A stretch of DNA of 64,000 nucleotides, taken from an uncultured Dehalococcoidia bacterium. Its GTDB lineage: Bacteria; Chloroflexota; Dehalococcoidia; Lucifugimonadales; GCA-2712585. The translations under genes and the position numbers were made by a program. Positions 38,285-48,577 of this stretch are shown here, piece after piece (within the stretch, counting starts at the first letter, position 1; every line of letters begins with the position of its first letter). Location: positions 754,459 through 818,458 of the forward strand of contig OX638324.1 of NCBI GenBank assembly GCA_951812825.1. The letters are read 5' to 3'. The notes below the pieces were generated by a model, which had not been told where the DNA came from, ran no database searches, and saw only the letters and a list, made by a program, of their open reading frames with translations.

Positions 38285-41200
38285 AGAGCCTGCCCTGTGC
38301 TTGTCGAAGGGATGGGAGTGTCTCTCTCCATCGTCACTAAGTCCCACTCTTTCAGACTTATGAATCGGTCTCCCTGCACGAGATTGCAGAGCGTCAGCCC
38401 GTAGCGCGGCATAAACGGCAGGCAGCGAATTCTGGTCCAGCGCCCCCAGGTGGGCAATGTCGCCCCCAACCCTCGCCGCCACAGGCTCTCCGTCCCTGAA
38501 CAGAATCCGGTTGCCGGACAGCGAAGGTATCCGAGCCCCAGGCGTCACAATTCCCACCATGTTAAGCGGGTCCGCGCCGTTGACCGTCACCAGATTGCCC
38601 CGAGTCTTCCTGCGCCTCATCGCCCGAAGCTGCCCCACCGCCTCCGGCAAAGCGTACTGCTCCCCGGAAAATCCCGTAATGAACCGACCTCCGCGAATCT
38701 CCCCCCGCGCCTCCAGCCGCCGATACACCCGCAGAAGCTCTCGCCACGGTGGTGTATGAGCCTCCCGAACTAGCAGCTTGTGGAACACCACCCCGTACCG
38801 CCTCAGCAGCTGCCGCGCCTTGAACTCAATCAATTCCCCCTCTTCCACAATGTCTCCCAGGTCCCTCTCCAACTTCGACCACCGCCCAGACGCTGTCCTG
38901 TCCACCGTGCTCAGTATCAGCTTCCTCCCCCGCGGCCGACGCGGGTTGCGAGCTAGCGGTCGTCGCTTCGGCGCAATCAAGTCCCTCAGTCCGGCAAACC
39001 CGTCGCACGTCACCAACCCCGCCGAGACCAGCTCCGCAAGCCCCTGCCTTACGTTGCTCTCAAGCTGCCGCGTCTGCTGCACAAGCTCCTGGAAGAAGCA
39101 CGCGCCCCGGCCCTCCAGCACCTCCAGGATGTGCTCCGCCAGCCCGCTCAGGTTGCGAACCGCGGGAATCATATCCGAATGCGGCGTTAGGTGAAACTGA
39201 AAATTATCCCGGAACACCAGCGACACCGGCAAGGTGTGCGGCGTGTTCCCCCTCCGACTCCTGACGCCATTCGAAGGAGCATGCAATCGCGCCCACGCCA
39301 CCTGCCCGGACAGACATAGCTGGTCCAGCCATCCGCTGCTGTAACGGTTCATCCGCGCCGGCAGAAGATGGTTCTCCCAAGCCGACGCCGGCGCTTGGTA
39401 CCCCTCAAGCAGGTCCAGCAGCGCCGTCAGACCCATCGGCCCCTCCACTCGGTACTCTGGGTCCAGGTGGTGCCAGATGAACAGGAACCGCATGAAGTCC
39501 GCGGGAGATACCGGCTCCACCTCCTTCCGCAGCCTCTCCAGCGTGTACCGATGAATCCGCGCCAGCAGTCGGCGGTCGCACCACTCCTCTGGCCCATCCC
39601 GAAATTCAAACCGTCCTCGAATGGCGAACCCCTCACCCTCCAGCGCAATCAACGCCCTCTCAACGGCTCCTTCCGGCATCCCAACCGGACCCGCCAGACG
39701 GACGACCGTTACCGGCCCAAGTCCCTCCAACCGGCTCCTGATAATCTCCCGCAGTGCATTCTCCGGCGTCCACTCCACTGCCCGTTCCCTCGGAGGAGGC
39801 TCCACCGCCGGCTTAAATTCTCCATCCGGCATAATTGCTCGAAACTGCCTCAGCCTCTCGCATGCAATGAACACCGAATGGCCGGGCGACACGAAAAACT
39901 CCGTCGCCCGCTTTTGCTCCAACAGTTCCGGCACGAACTCACGGAACGGCTCCATCTCTTCTTGAGTCACGAACCCCAGAAGCATCAGCGCGTCGTGCAA
40001 TTCGTCCACCGTCTCCACCACCGGCCACGCCTGCTCCCGCACCCGCTGAATCGCCTCCTGGTCCAACTGTCCCACGTCATCATCAGACTTGACATCCACC
40101 GACCGACGCATATACACCGCCTGAGTCCGCCGTTCCTCCAACGGAGCGTCATCCAGGAAAGCGTAGGGCTTTGCCGTCAGTATCTCGTGAGCCATAGGAG
40201 ATGGCTCCACCGAGTCTACCGCCACCAGGTTCAGCCGCTTGTCGGCCGCATCACTTAGAAGTTGCGTGAATCCCTCAATGTCCATCGCCTCCGTCAAGCA
40301 GTCCCTCACCACCTCGTTGACTATCGGATGATCGGGAATCTCCACGTCCCCCACCAAGTTCTCCTGGCACGCCGTCTGCTCAGGAAACACCGCCGATAGC
40401 AGGTCGTCGGACCGCATTCGCTGTATCGGCATCGGCACCTTCTTCCCAGACTCCCACCGCAGCACCGCCAGCGACCGCGTCGCGTTCCACCTCCACCGAG
40501 TCTGAAACATCGGCGAAGCCAGCAGCGCCTGCTTCAGCACCTCCTTTGCCGTTTGCGGCTTCAGGTAGGAGAAGACCTCCTCCAGCGGAAAGCTGTGCTG
40601 CGGGCCCAGCGAAAGCACAATCGAATTGTCGTTGGCCGCCGCCTGTAGCTCAAAGTTAAACGTCCGGCAGAACCTCTTCCGAAGCGCCAGCCCCCACGCC
40701 CGGTTTATCCGTCCCCCGAACGGCGAATGGATAACCAGCTGCATCCCCCCCGTTTCATCGAAAAACCGCTCAAATACCACGTTCTCCTGGCTGGGCACCA
40801 CCCCCAACGTCTTCTTCGTCGCCCACAGATATTCCACCAGCTGCTGAGCCGCCGCAGACTCGATCCCCGTCTCTTCACTCAACCACCGCTGCGCCCCCAG
40901 CAAGTCGGGGAAAAATCCCTCCACCCTGCTGCGAAGCTCAGAAACGGCGACGGAAAGCTCATCCGTCCTCGACGGCGCCTCTCCCAGCCAGAACGGAATC
41001 GTCGGCGGCAGCCCCTTGGCGTCTTCCACCCGCACCTTCCCCTGCTCCACCCTTCTTATACGCCACGAAGATATCCCCAGCTGGAAAATGTCCCCCGCCA
41101 TGCTCTCGATGGCAAAGTCCTCGTTCACCGTGCCCACCGTAATGTTCTGTGGCTCCAGAATCACCTGGTAGTCGGCGTTCTCCGGTATCGCGCCCCCGGA

Positions 41201-42700
41201 GGTAACCGCAGCCAGCCGCGCTCCCCGACGGGCGTTAAATCGCCGACCGATGCCGTCATAATGAAGATACGCGCTCCGCCTCCCCCTCCGCGTCGAAAAT
41301 CCCTCCCAAAGCATCCGGCTGACTTCGTCGAACTCCTCTCGGCTCAGCTCCCGGTACGGATATGCCCGCCGGTATAACTCAAACAGCTCGTCCTCGTCCC
41401 AGTCCTCCATCGCCACTGCGGCCACCATCTGCTGTGCCAAAACGTCCAACGGTTTCTCCGGTATTTCCAACCTGTCCAGGGACCCCCTCTTCACGGCGCC
41501 AAGCAGCGCCACGCACTCCACCAGATCGTCTCGGGTAAGCGGGAAAAGCACCCCCTTCGGCGTCCGTCCGAGGGTATGCCCGGACCTCCCAACCCTCTGC
41601 AGCAACGTGGCGATGGCGCGGGTCGATGAGATCTGGCAGACCATGTCCACGTCCCCGATGTCGATGCCCAACTCCAGCGAAGCCGTCGCCACCAGCGCCT
41701 TCAGGCTGCCGCTCTTCAACCGCTGCTCAGCCTGGAGTCTCTGTTCCCTCGACAGGCTGCCGTGGTGCGACGTGACGTTTTCGTCCCCCAACCTCTCGCT
41801 CAGCTTGAAGTTGACCCGCTCCGCCAGTCGACGGGTGTTCACGAATACCAGCGTGGTCCGGTGCCGCTCTATGATCTCCGCCAGCCGGTGATAAATCTCA
41901 TCCCATGCCTCGTGCGAACACACCGCCTCAAGAGGCGTCGGCGGGATCTCCAGCCTCAAGTCGATGTCGCGCCTGTGCCCCTCGTCGATAATGTCGCAAT
42001 CCGGAGTCCTCTCCTCATCCACTTTTGGCGCGCCCACCAGAAATCTGGCAATCTCTTCAATAGGCCGCTGTGTGGCCGAAAGCCCGATACGGACGGGATT
42101 TTCCTCCGCCAGATGGGCCAGCCGCTCCAGCGTGAGCGACAGATGCGATCCCCGTTTGTCCCGCGCCAGGGCGTGAATCTCGTCCACAATGACGGTCTTC
42201 ACCCCTCTCAACATGTTCCGCGCCTTCACCGACGTAAGCAGTATGTAGAGGGATTCCGGCGTCGTCACGAGGATGTGTGGCGGCTTCTTCCTCATTGACT
42301 GCCGCTGAGACGATGGCGTGTCCCCCGTCCGCACCATCACCCGTATCTCCGGCATCTCCAACCCCTGCTCAACCGCCAACTGACGAATCTCCCCGAGCGG
42401 TTCCGAAAGATTCTTCTGCACGTCGTTGCTCAGGGCCTTCAGCGGCGATACGTACACCACCTGGCATTCGTCGGAAAGTTCCCCGGCAACAGCCTGCCGA
42501 AAGAGCGAGTCTATGGCCGCCAGAAAAGCCGCCAGCGTCTTGCCGGAACCCGTGGGCGCGGCAATGAGCGTGTCCCTTCCGCCGTGAATCGATGGCCACC
42601 CCTTGTGCTGAGGCGCCGTCGGCTGTTCAAACCGGGACTCGAACCATCCACGTACAACCGGATGAAACAAGCGAAGTGGGTCCTGCATGCTTCCATTCAT
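38249..42700 (-). CDS. lhr: Lhr-family ATP-dependent helicase
   Basis: A 1,483-residue superfamily 2 DNA helicase of the large Lhr type, implicated in DNA repair. Walker A is AAPTGSGKTLAAFLA (about residue 47), motif II DEIHAL (about 171), and motif III SATQRPIEEIARFL. The second RecA domain has LVFVNTRRLAERVNF and motif VI QRVGRSGHTLG. A winged-helix and Lhr core region follows (NADYQVILEPQNITVGTVNE), and then a long C-terminal part as in full-length bacterial Lhr. The C-terminal residues NLPPSRGKGED are encoded by a palindromic repeat, so the native end may have been replaced. It is monocistronic, flanked by repeats. Confidence 0.92.
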   Translation of the reverse strand: MNGSMQDPLRLFHPVVRGWFESRFEQPTAPQHKGWPSIHGGRDTLIAAPTGSGKTLAAFLAAIDSLFRQAVAGELSDECQVVYVSPLKALSNDVQKNLSEPLGEIRQLAVEQGLEMPEIRVMVRTGDTPSSQRQSMRKKPPHILVTTPESLYILLTSVKARNMLRGVKTVIVDEIHALARDKRGSHLSLTLERLAHLAEENPVRIGLSATQRPIEEIARFLVGAPKVDEERTPDCDIIDEGHRRDIDLRLEIPPTPLEAVCSHEAWDEIYHRLAEIIERHRTTLVFVNTRRLAERVNFKLSERLGDENVTSHHGSLSREQRLQAEQRLKSGSLKALVATASLELGIDIGDVDMVCQISSTRAIATLLQRVGRSGHTLGRTPKGVLFPLTRDDLVECVALLGAVKRGSLDRLEIPEKPLDVLAQQMVAAVAMEDWDEDELFELYRRAYPYRELSREEFDEVSRMLWEGFSTRRGRRSAYLHYDGIGRRFNARRGARLAAVTSGGAIPENADYQVILEPQNITVGTVNEDFAIESMAGDIFQLGISSWRIRRVEQGKVRVEDAKGLPPTIPFWLGEAPSRTDELSVAVSELRSRVEGFFPDLLGAQRWLSEETGIESAAAQQLVEYLWATKKTLGVVPSQENVVFERFFDETGGMQLVIHSPFGGRINRAWGLALRKRFCRTFNFELQAAANDNSIVLSLGPQHSFPLEEVFSYLKPQTAKEVLKQALLASPMFQTRWRWNATRSLAVLRWESGKKVPMPIQRMRSDDLLSAVFPEQTACQENLVGDVEIPDHPIVNEVVRDCLTEAMDIEGFTQLLSDAADKRLNLVAVDSVEPSPMAHEILTAKPYAFLDDAPLEERRTQAVYMRRSVDVKSDDDVGQLDQEAIQRVREQAWPVVETVDELHDALMLLGFVTQEEMEPFREFVPELLEQKRATEFFVSPGHSVFIACERLRQFRAIMPDGEFKPAVEPPPRERAVEWTPENALREIIRSRLEGLGPVTVVRLAGPVGMPEGAVERALIALEGEGFAIRGRFEFRDGPEEWCDRRLLARIHRYTLERLRKEVEPVSPADFMRFLFIWHHLDPEYRVEGPMGLTALLDLLEGYQAPASAWENHLLPARMNRYSSGWLDQLCLSGQVAWARLHAPSNGVRSRRGNTPHTLPVSLVFRDNFQFHLTPHSDMIPAVRNLSGLAEHILEVLEGRGACFFQELVQQTRQLESNVRQGLAELVSAGLVTCDGFAGLRDLIAPKRRPLARNPRRPRGRKLILSTVDRTASGRWSKLERDLGDIVEEGELIEFKARQLLRRYGVVFHKLLVREAHTPPWRELLRVYRRLEARGEIRGGRFITGFSGEQYALPEAVGQLRAMRRRKTRGNLVTVNGADPLNMVGIVTPGARIPSLSGNRILFRDGEPVAARVGGDIAHLGALDQNSLPAVYAALRADALQSRAGRPIHKSERVGLSDDGERHSHPFDKHRAGSNLPPSRGKGED

Positions 42701-42811
42701 GGCTAGCTAGAGTGTAACCCAGGAACCTACCCTAGTCCATCACGCGCTGGGCATAATCCATTCATTCCCCCAACCACTATTGGCGTTCAGGGACAACTGT
42801 GCGAAGTTTCT

Positions 42812-42918
42812 TCATTCCGGCGGAAGCCGGAATCCAGGGGTGGGGCTATCGACTGCAAAGTAGACAAATCCCCACAATTCCGCCCCCTACCCGTCATTCC
42901 GGCGAAGGCGGGAATCCA
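42812..42918. repeat. Two family B palindromes
   Basis: TCATTCCGGCGGAAGCCGGA-type copies at 42812-42836 and 42894-42918 in the 260-base gap between lhr and ribBA, in the same orientation. Nothing else is recognisable in the gap. Confidence 0.8.
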
Positions 42919-42960
42919 CTCCTCCCCCTCACCCTATCCCTGATGACCAATGCCTAACGG

Positions 42961-44172
42961 CTAACCATCATCCACACTGATTATATGCCCCAGCTTCTCG
43001 TGCTTCGCCTTCAGGTACTTCTGGTTCTCCTTCGTCTGCTTCACCGGCGCTGGAATCCGCTCCGCCACCTCCAACCCGTACCCGGCCAGGCCCGTTATCT
43101 TCCTAGGATTATTCGTGAGCAGACGAAGCTTCCGCACTCCCAGGTCCACCAGAATCTGCGCCCCCAGACTGTAACTGCGAGGGTCCGCCTCGAAGCCAAG
43201 CTGCTCGTTCGCCTCCACCGTGTCCAGCCCGTCATCCTGCAGATGGTATGACAGAATCTTGTTGTGCAGCCCGATCCCCCGCCCTTCCTGCCCCATGTAG
43301 ACGAACACGCCCCTTCCCTCGTCCGCAATGGCCTGCAGCGCGTGCTCCACCTGGTGCCCGCAGTCGCACCGCAGGCTCCCGAACACGTCGCCCGTCTGGC
43401 AGCGACTATGAATCCGCACCAGCACAGCCTCGTCCGCCTCCCAACTCCCATGCACAAGCGCCGTGTGTTCCTCGTTGCCGTACCTGCTCCTATACCCATA
43501 AATCGTGAAATCTCCGTATTTGGTGGGCATCTTTGCCTCGCCCACTCGTACGGCAAGACTCTCCGTCCTGTTCCGATAGGCAATCAACTGTGCAATCGAT
43601 ATCAGGTTGATGCCGTGCTCCCTGGAAAAAGCCTCCAGGTCCGGCAAACGGGCCATGGTCCCATCAGCGTTAGTAACCTCGCAGATGGCGGCGGCCGGCT
43701 TCAACCCCGCCAGCCTCGCCAGGTCGATGCTCGCCTCCGTATGCCCGGGACGCGCAAGCACACCACCCTCGCAATAGCGCAGTGGGAAGGTGTGGCCCGG
43801 TTGCGCGAAGTCCTCCGGCATAGTATCCGGGTCTAGCAGCGCGCTGATGGTCGCTGCCCTGTCGTATGCGGAAATCCCTGTAGTGTTGTCCTTAACGTAG
43901 TCTATGGACATGGCATAGGCCGTGCCATGAATGGCTTCCGTCTCCCCCTTCGCCATCATCGGAATCTTCAGCCGCTCCAGGCACTCCCGGGTCACCGGCG
44001 CGCACAGCATCCCACGCGCGTTCGTTATCATGAAGTTGATAGTCTCCGGCGTCACCGCGTCGGCGGCGATGGTCAGGTCCCCCTCGTTCTCGCGCTTCGC
44101 GTCGTCGACGACGATGAGAAACTTGCCCTGTTTGAACTCCTCGATTGCCTCTTCGATGGAGATTAAGGGCAT
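42961..44172 (-). CDS. ribBA: Bifunctional 3,4-dihydroxy-2-butanone-4-phosphate synthase / GTP cyclohydrolase II
   Basis: A 403-residue enzyme supplying both precursors of riboflavin. The RibB half (1-200) has DDAKRENEGDLTIAADAVTP with the acidic metal site and HTEASIDLARLAGL. The RibA half has the zinc motif CQTGDVFGSLRCDCG and QEGRGIGLHNKILSYHLQDD, as in active GTP cyclohydrolase II. It is the last gene of the dcd-ribD-ribE-ribBA run, two bases after the ribE stop. No FMN riboswitch was seen ahead of the operon. Confidence 0.96.
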   Translation of the reverse strand: MPLISIEEAIEEFKQGKFLIVVDDAKRENEGDLTIAADAVTPETINFMITNARGMLCAPVTRECLERLKIPMMAKGETEAIHGTAYAMSIDYVKDNTTGISAYDRAATISALLDPDTMPEDFAQPGHTFPLRYCEGGVLARPGHTEASIDLARLAGLKPAAAICEVTNADGTMARLPDLEAFSREHGINLISIAQLIAYRNRTESLAVRVGEAKMPTKYGDFTIYGYRSRYGNEEHTALVHGSWEADEAVLVRIHSRCQTGDVFGSLRCDCGHQVEHALQAIADEGRGVFVYMGQEGRGIGLHNKILSYHLQDDGLDTVEANEQLGFEADPRSYSLGAQILVDLGVRKLRLLTNNPRKITGLAGYGLEVAERIPAPVKQTKENQKYLKAKHEKLGHIISVDDG

Positions 44173-44174
44173 CG

Positions 44175-44825
44175 TTAGTCCAACACCCCGGCATCGCCGG
44201 TTGCCTTATATGGCAGTAGACTTTCCACGTACTTGGCCAGTATGTCCACTTCCAGGTTCACTGACTCGCCTGTCTCGCGCACCTGCAGGTTGGTATTTTC
44301 AAGGGTATATGGTATCACAGAGATTGTAAATGCGGAATTAAACACCTCAACCACTGTCAAACTGATCCCGTCCAGACCGATAAATCCCTTCTCGACGATG
44401 TAACGCATCAGCTCATCCGGCGCCTTGATGCGGAATATCTGCGCGCCCCCCTCGGCACGAACCTCCACCACCACACCCACGCCGTCCACGTGCCCCTGTA
44501 CCACGTGGCCCCCCAACCGGCCATTCACCGAAAGAGACCGCTCCAAGTTCACCATGCTCTCCTTCACCAGCACCCCCAGGTTCGTCCTGCGCAGCGTCTC
44601 CGGCACCACGTCCATCTCGAAACCGCTTTCATCCCGCGCAACCACCGTCAGACACGCCCCGTTCACACATATGCTGTCGGCCACGGCCAAGTCCTCCAAC
44701 ACACGGCGTGCCTTCACCCGCAACCTGTAATTGTGTACACCTGAAGGCCCCTCCGCATCCAAAGGAATCTCCACTGGACGGCAGAACTCCACTACACCCA
44801 TCTCTTCTACAATGCCCGTAAACAC
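44175..44825 (-). CDS. ribE: Riboflavin synthase, alpha subunit type
   Basis: This 216-residue enzyme dismutates 6,7-dimethyl-8-ribityllumazine to riboflavin. Two lumazine-binding repeats are seen: the first from MFTGIVEEMGVV to VNGACLTVVA, the second from HVVQGHVDGVGVV to GLDGISLTVVEV. It starts at a GTG one base after the ribD stop, so it is probably translationally coupled. Confidence 0.95.
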   Translation of the reverse strand: MFTGIVEEMGVVEFCRPVEIPLDAEGPSGVHNYRLRVKARRVLEDLAVADSICVNGACLTVVARDESGFEMDVVPETLRRTNLGVLVKESMVNLERSLSVNGRLGGHVVQGHVDGVGVVVEVRAEGGAQIFRIKAPDELMRYIVEKGFIGLDGISLTVVEVFNSAFTISVIPYTLENTNLQVRETGESVNLEVDILAKYVESLLPYKATGDAGVLD

Positions 44826-44826
44826 C

Positions 44827-45918
44827 CTAGCTCCTTGCCTCCGGATAACCCGTAACCAGCATGTCGTCCCCCACCCGCTCCACCTGCGGACAGCGCAAGC
44901 TCATCGCCCTTGATATCAACCCCACTCCCCGCCCTTCCACTGGCGAAAGCGCGTCCCGTCCACCAACTATCTTCGGCGCAATAAAAGCCCAGGCCTTATC
45001 CACCAACCCATGGTCGAACAGCGACCCCATCAACGTTCCGCCGCCCTCCACAAGCAGATTCACCACCTCACGACGTCCCAACTCTTGCAGCAGCGTATCC
45101 AGGTCCACGTACCCGTCGACTTCAGGAAAGTTCAATATCTCCGCCCCTGCTTCAGTTAGCCGGGCAGTAGACTCCTTCGAAGCCCTGCAAGTTGCAATCA
45201 GCGTCCTGCCGGGCTGACGCAGCATCGCCGCGTTCGCCGGTGTCCGCCCCTTCCCATCCACCACCACCCGCAGCGGCTGACGGCCCGCGTCACCGTCCCC
45301 GTCGTCTCTTGCCGTCAATCGCGGATTATCTCGCAGCACCGTATTTATCCCCACCATTATCGCATCCGAAGCCCGTCTCCGCTGGTGCACCAGTCGGCGT
45401 GACGCCGGACCCGTAATCCACTGTGAGTCCCCCTCAAAGGTCGCAATCTTTCCGTCCAGGCTCATCGCATACTTCGCCGTCACAAATGGCAGTCCCGTGG
45501 TAATGAACTTGGCGAATCCTTCGTACATCTCCTCCGCTTCCTCCGCTCCCTGCCCTAACTCCACCTCCACGCCCGCTCTCCGCAGCTGCGACATCCCCCG
45601 ACCGTTGATCTTGGGGTTCGGGTCAGTAATCGAAGCATATACCCTCTTCACACCCGCCGCCAAAATGGCATCCGTACACGGAGGAGTCTTTCCCTCAACG
45701 CAGCACGGCTCAAGCGTCGTATACAAGTCAGCCCCTCTGGCCGCTTCTCCCGCCTCCCTCAACGCGACCCACTCCGCATGGCCCTCCCCCGGCGGCAGCG
45801 TCGCCCCTTCTCCGATAATCCGCCCATCCTTTACCACCACCGCCCCCACCGACGGGTTCGGACTGTTTCTCCCGACTGCGGCGCGGGCCAGCTCAAGGGC
45901 GCGCTTCATATACTCCAT
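44827..45918 (-). CDS. ribD: Bifunctional diaminohydroxyphosphoribosylaminopyrimidine deaminase / reductase
   Basis: A 363-residue enzyme for the second and third steps of the pyrimidine branch of riboflavin synthesis. The N-terminal deaminase has HAEWVALREAG and the zinc cysteines in EPCCVEGKTPPCTDAI. The reductase domain has KYAMSLDGKIAT, MVGINTVLRDNPRLTAR and NLLVEGGGTLMGSLF. It follows dcd by nine bases and is followed by ribE. Confidence 0.96.
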   Translation of the reverse strand: MEYMKRALELARAAVGRNSPNPSVGAVVVKDGRIIGEGATLPPGEGHAEWVALREAGEAARGADLYTTLEPCCVEGKTPPCTDAILAAGVKRVYASITDPNPKINGRGMSQLRRAGVEVELGQGAEEAEEMYEGFAKFITTGLPFVTAKYAMSLDGKIATFEGDSQWITGPASRRLVHQRRRASDAIMVGINTVLRDNPRLTARDDGDGDAGRQPLRVVVDGKGRTPANAAMLRQPGRTLIATCRASKESTARLTEAGAEILNFPEVDGYVDLDTLLQELGRREVVNLLVEGGGTLMGSLFDHGLVDKAWAFIAPKIVGGRDALSPVEGRGVGLISRAMSLRCPQVERVGDDMLVTGYPEARS

Positions 45919-45927
45919 TTCGAACTG

Positions 45928-46497
45928 CTATGCTTGGTCGTAGTTCTTGTAGTACCGGCTCGCCGTCGGCCCCGTCTGACCCTGGTACTTACTGCCCAGC
46001 TCCTTGGAGCCATACAGCCGCTCCGCCGGCGTCGTCAGCCGTAAAAACGATATCTGCCCTATCTTCATGCCCCGGTAGAGGCAAATCGGCAGACGCGCAA
46101 TGTTAGTCAATTCCAGCGTCAATCGCCCCTGCCATCCCGGGTCCACGTATCCCGCTGTAGAGTGAATCACCAACCCCACCCGACCCAGCGAACTCTTCCC
46201 CTCCAGCCGCGCCACCAGGTCATCCGGAATCTCGAAATGCTCCCGCGTACTCGCCAGAACGAACTCTCCCGGATGAAGATTGAACCCGTCTTCGTCGGAA
46301 ATCTTCACCGGGTCTGTCAAATCCTCCATCTCCTTCCGCAGGTCGATGAATGGACGCCGTGCGTTGCGAAACACCAGCAACTCATCGGCCAGATGCACGT
46401 CCACGCTTGCGGGCTGAATGTCGTCGTCATCCAACGGCTCGATGACGATCCGCCCCTCCGCCACTGACTCACGAATAGACCTGTCGCTTAGAACCAC
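45928..46497 (-). CDS. dcd: dCTP deaminase
   Basis: A 189-residue enzyme that deaminates dCTP to dUTP (or to dUMP in bifunctional forms). It has the hallmark EGKSSLGRVGLVIHSTAGYV followed by DPGWQG, with the catalytic Glu in LTLELTN, and the C-terminal YQGQTGPTASRYY segment that closes over the nucleotide. It leads the riboflavin gene run, nine bases before ribD; the linkage looks like simple co-transcription. Confidence 0.94.
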   Translation of the reverse strand: MVLSDRSIRESVAEGRIVIEPLDDDDIQPASVDVHLADELLVFRNARRPFIDLRKEMEDLTDPVKISDEDGFNLHPGEFVLASTREHFEIPDDLVARLEGKSSLGRVGLVIHSTAGYVDPGWQGRLTLELTNIARLPICLYRGMKIGQISFLRLTTPAERLYGSKELGSKYQGQTGPTASRYYKNYDQA

Positions 46498-46707
46498 AGC
46501 ACTCCTTCCCTACCAAAACAGAGTTGTCTTCTATCCGAAAACTTGCCGCATTCTATCAACTACCCTACCTCCCTACAACTGAAGGCCAAAACCCGACACC
46601 CCTATGCCTCACTCCAATGGCGCTATCTTCCCAGGCGCCTCCCCATTCTGCGCCCGGTCCCAAGCCTCCAGAAGTTCATCCTGATGAAGGGACGCCCAGC
46701 CCCCCCA

Positions 46708-47613
46708 TCACACCCGGTGATACTTAACCACCCTCCTCTTCCCGCCCGAAACCACCGGCTGCACAAAATAGACATCCTTCCGGGAATCCGACCACACCCC
46801 GTGACACGCCCGGTTAACCTCCGACCCCCACTGCGCCACCCGTTCCCCCTCCAACGTCAGTACGCTGAACAATCCGCCGTTGTGCTCCGGCACGTAAGCC
46901 ACGTCCTCGTCATCCACGAACACCGTCGCCGGCCCAATCAGCTTGGAAGGCCACTGCCCCAGATATTCCCCCTCCTGCGTGAACATCTGCACCCGGTCAT
47001 TCTCCCGGTCCGCCACCAGCAGCCTGCCGTGTCGGTCTACCAATATCCCGTGAGGCAAGTTGAAGTGTCCTGCCCCTTCCCCCGGCGCGCCCCACGAGGC
47101 AAGGTGATCCCCCTCCGCCGAAAACCGGTGCACCCGACAGTTCGCGTATCCGTCCGCCACGAACACCTCCCCTGAAGGCGCCACCGCCACCCCGGCGGGA
47201 ATGTTGAACGGCCCGCCTGCGTGGGTCACCCGCAGGTACGTGTCCGATCCGAAGTCCTTCGGGTCCACCCCCGTATCCGAGCGATAGTCCCGCTCCCCAA
47301 TCCGCATCAACGGACGCCCCTCCGGCGTAAACTTCATAATCTGCCCACCGTGGCTGTCCACCAGCCACACGTTGTCCCCGCCGTCCACATAGATTGCGTG
47401 GGCCATCTTGATCAAGTCGTGACCCCACGAATACAGATAGTTCCCCTCCCTGTCGAACACCATCACCGGATGGTCTCCACGGTCGAAAACGTATACCCGG
47501 TCTTGTGAGTCGCCCGCCACCGCCGCCGCCGTCATCTCCCACCCTTCCGGGAGCTTCGCCCACTCCTCATCTACCTCGAATTTGAAATCTCCGCTCCCAA
47601 CTTTCGTCGCCAT
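46708..47613 (-). CDS. NHL-repeat beta-propeller protein
   Basis: About 301 residues with six NHL-type blades (for example RVYVFDRGDHPVMVFDREG; GEVFVADGYANCRVHRFSAE; RLLVADRENDRVQMFTQEG), resembling peptidyl-alpha-hydroxyglycine amidating lyase-like propellers. No signal peptide is seen from the ATG at 47613, which has GGGGGTG upstream; an upstream GTG at 47658 would add 15 non-conserved residues. It is divergent from the SIMPL lipoprotein gene. It may be a binding scaffold or a lyase or lactonase; the substrate is unknown. Confidence 0.85.
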   Translation of the reverse strand: MATKVGSGDFKFEVDEEWAKLPEGWEMTAAAVAGDSQDRVYVFDRGDHPVMVFDREGNYLYSWGHDLIKMAHAIYVDGGDNVWLVDSHGGQIMKFTPEGRPLMRIGERDYRSDTGVDPKDFGSDTYLRVTHAGGPFNIPAGVAVAPSGEVFVADGYANCRVHRFSAEGDHLASWGAPGEGAGHFNLPHGILVDRHGRLLVADRENDRVQMFTQEGEYLGQWPSKLIGPATVFVDDEDVAYVPEHNGGLFSVLTLEGERVAQWGSEVNRACHGVWSDSRKDVYFVQPVVSGGKRRVVKYHRV

Positions 47614-47722
47614 GACACCCCCATACATTTGAACAATGCTTTCGGACGATGCTACCATTGAGGGCGAATCCCGTCAAAATCAACGTCTCCCGATACCCAC
47701 GGCAGGCGTTCAAGAGGTGAGT

Positions 47723-48538
47723 ATGCCCTCCCTGGCCAAGATAATCCTGCTCTTCGCATTGGCAGCCATCGTAGTCCTCGTCGTATTCGTCGTCGCCTGC
47801 AACGAAGACACTCCCTCGGTCCCCTACGCCGAAAACGCCTCCACTGAAGACATTGCCTCCGCCGCCCGAATGGCCGCTGAAGCCGTTAACCGCGACTCTC
47901 CAATCCCCGGCCAGGGCATAGTCGTCTCTGGCACCGGCGTCGCCAGCGCCGAGCCGGACCTCGCCCTCATCAACCTCGGCGTCCAGGTCCTCTCTCCCTC
48001 CGTCGGTGAAGCCCTCAACACCGCCAATACCTCCCTGGAAAACATCCTCACAGTCTTGGCCGACCACGACGTCGCCGAATCCGACACCCAGACCCGTTAT
48101 TTCAACATCAACACCCAGTACGACTACAGCAGCGACGATGCCCCCACCGTAACCGGCTACCAGGTAACCAACGAGCTGAGCGTCAAAGTGCGCAACATCG
48201 AAAGCCTCGGCGACCTGATAACCGACGTGGTGGAGTCGGGCGGCAACCCCGTTCGCGTCAACGGCATCAACTTCGCCATCGAAGACACGGCAGCGCTGGA
48301 AGACGAAGCCCTTGCCCTGGCCGTCGAAGACGCCAAGGCCCGAGCTGGGCGCATGGCCGAACTCTCCGGCGTTGAACTCGGCGACCTCGTCTCCGTCTCC
48401 CAGGCCGGTGGAGCGTTCCCTGTGGCCCAGCCCGCCTCCTTTGCTATGGAATCGATGGCCCGGTCCGCCCCCACCCCCATCCGCACCGGCGACCTGGAAA
48501 TCACCGTCCAAATCCAAGCCCTCTACACCATCAAATAA
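47723..48538 (+). CDS. SIMPL-domain (DUF541) lipoprotein
   Basis: A 271-residue exported protein. Starting at the ATG at 47723 (GAGGTGA just upstream), it has a hydrophobic signal ending in the lipobox VVAC. The SIMPL domain begins GIVVSGTGVASAEPDLALIN, with the YQVTNELSVKVRN strand and the ALEDAxA-type helix (ALAVEDAKARAGRMAELSGV). Members are periplasmic or surface proteins linked to oxidative stress and signalling, without a settled biochemical activity. The longer frame from 47636 has no signal at its N terminus and is less likely. Confidence 0.9.
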   Translation: MPSLAKIILLFALAAIVVLVVFVVACNEDTPSVPYAENASTEDIASAARMAAEAVNRDSPIPGQGIVVSGTGVASAEPDLALINLGVQVLSPSVGEALNTANTSLENILTVLADHDVAESDTQTRYFNINTQYDYSSDDAPTVTGYQVTNELSVKVRNIESLGDLITDVVESGGNPVRVNGINFAIEDTAALEDEALALAVEDAKARAGRMAELSGVELGDLVSVSQAGGAFPVAQPASFAMESMARSAPTPIRTGDLEITVQIQALYTIK

Positions 48539-48577
48539 CCCCCACACAGTTCACTCTCTGAACATTGCCCACAATGC

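Noticed and set aside
46498-46707. FMN riboswitch ahead of the dcd-rib operon
   Set aside because: The conserved RFN segments could not be found in this gap or before ribD; nothing else structured was seen.
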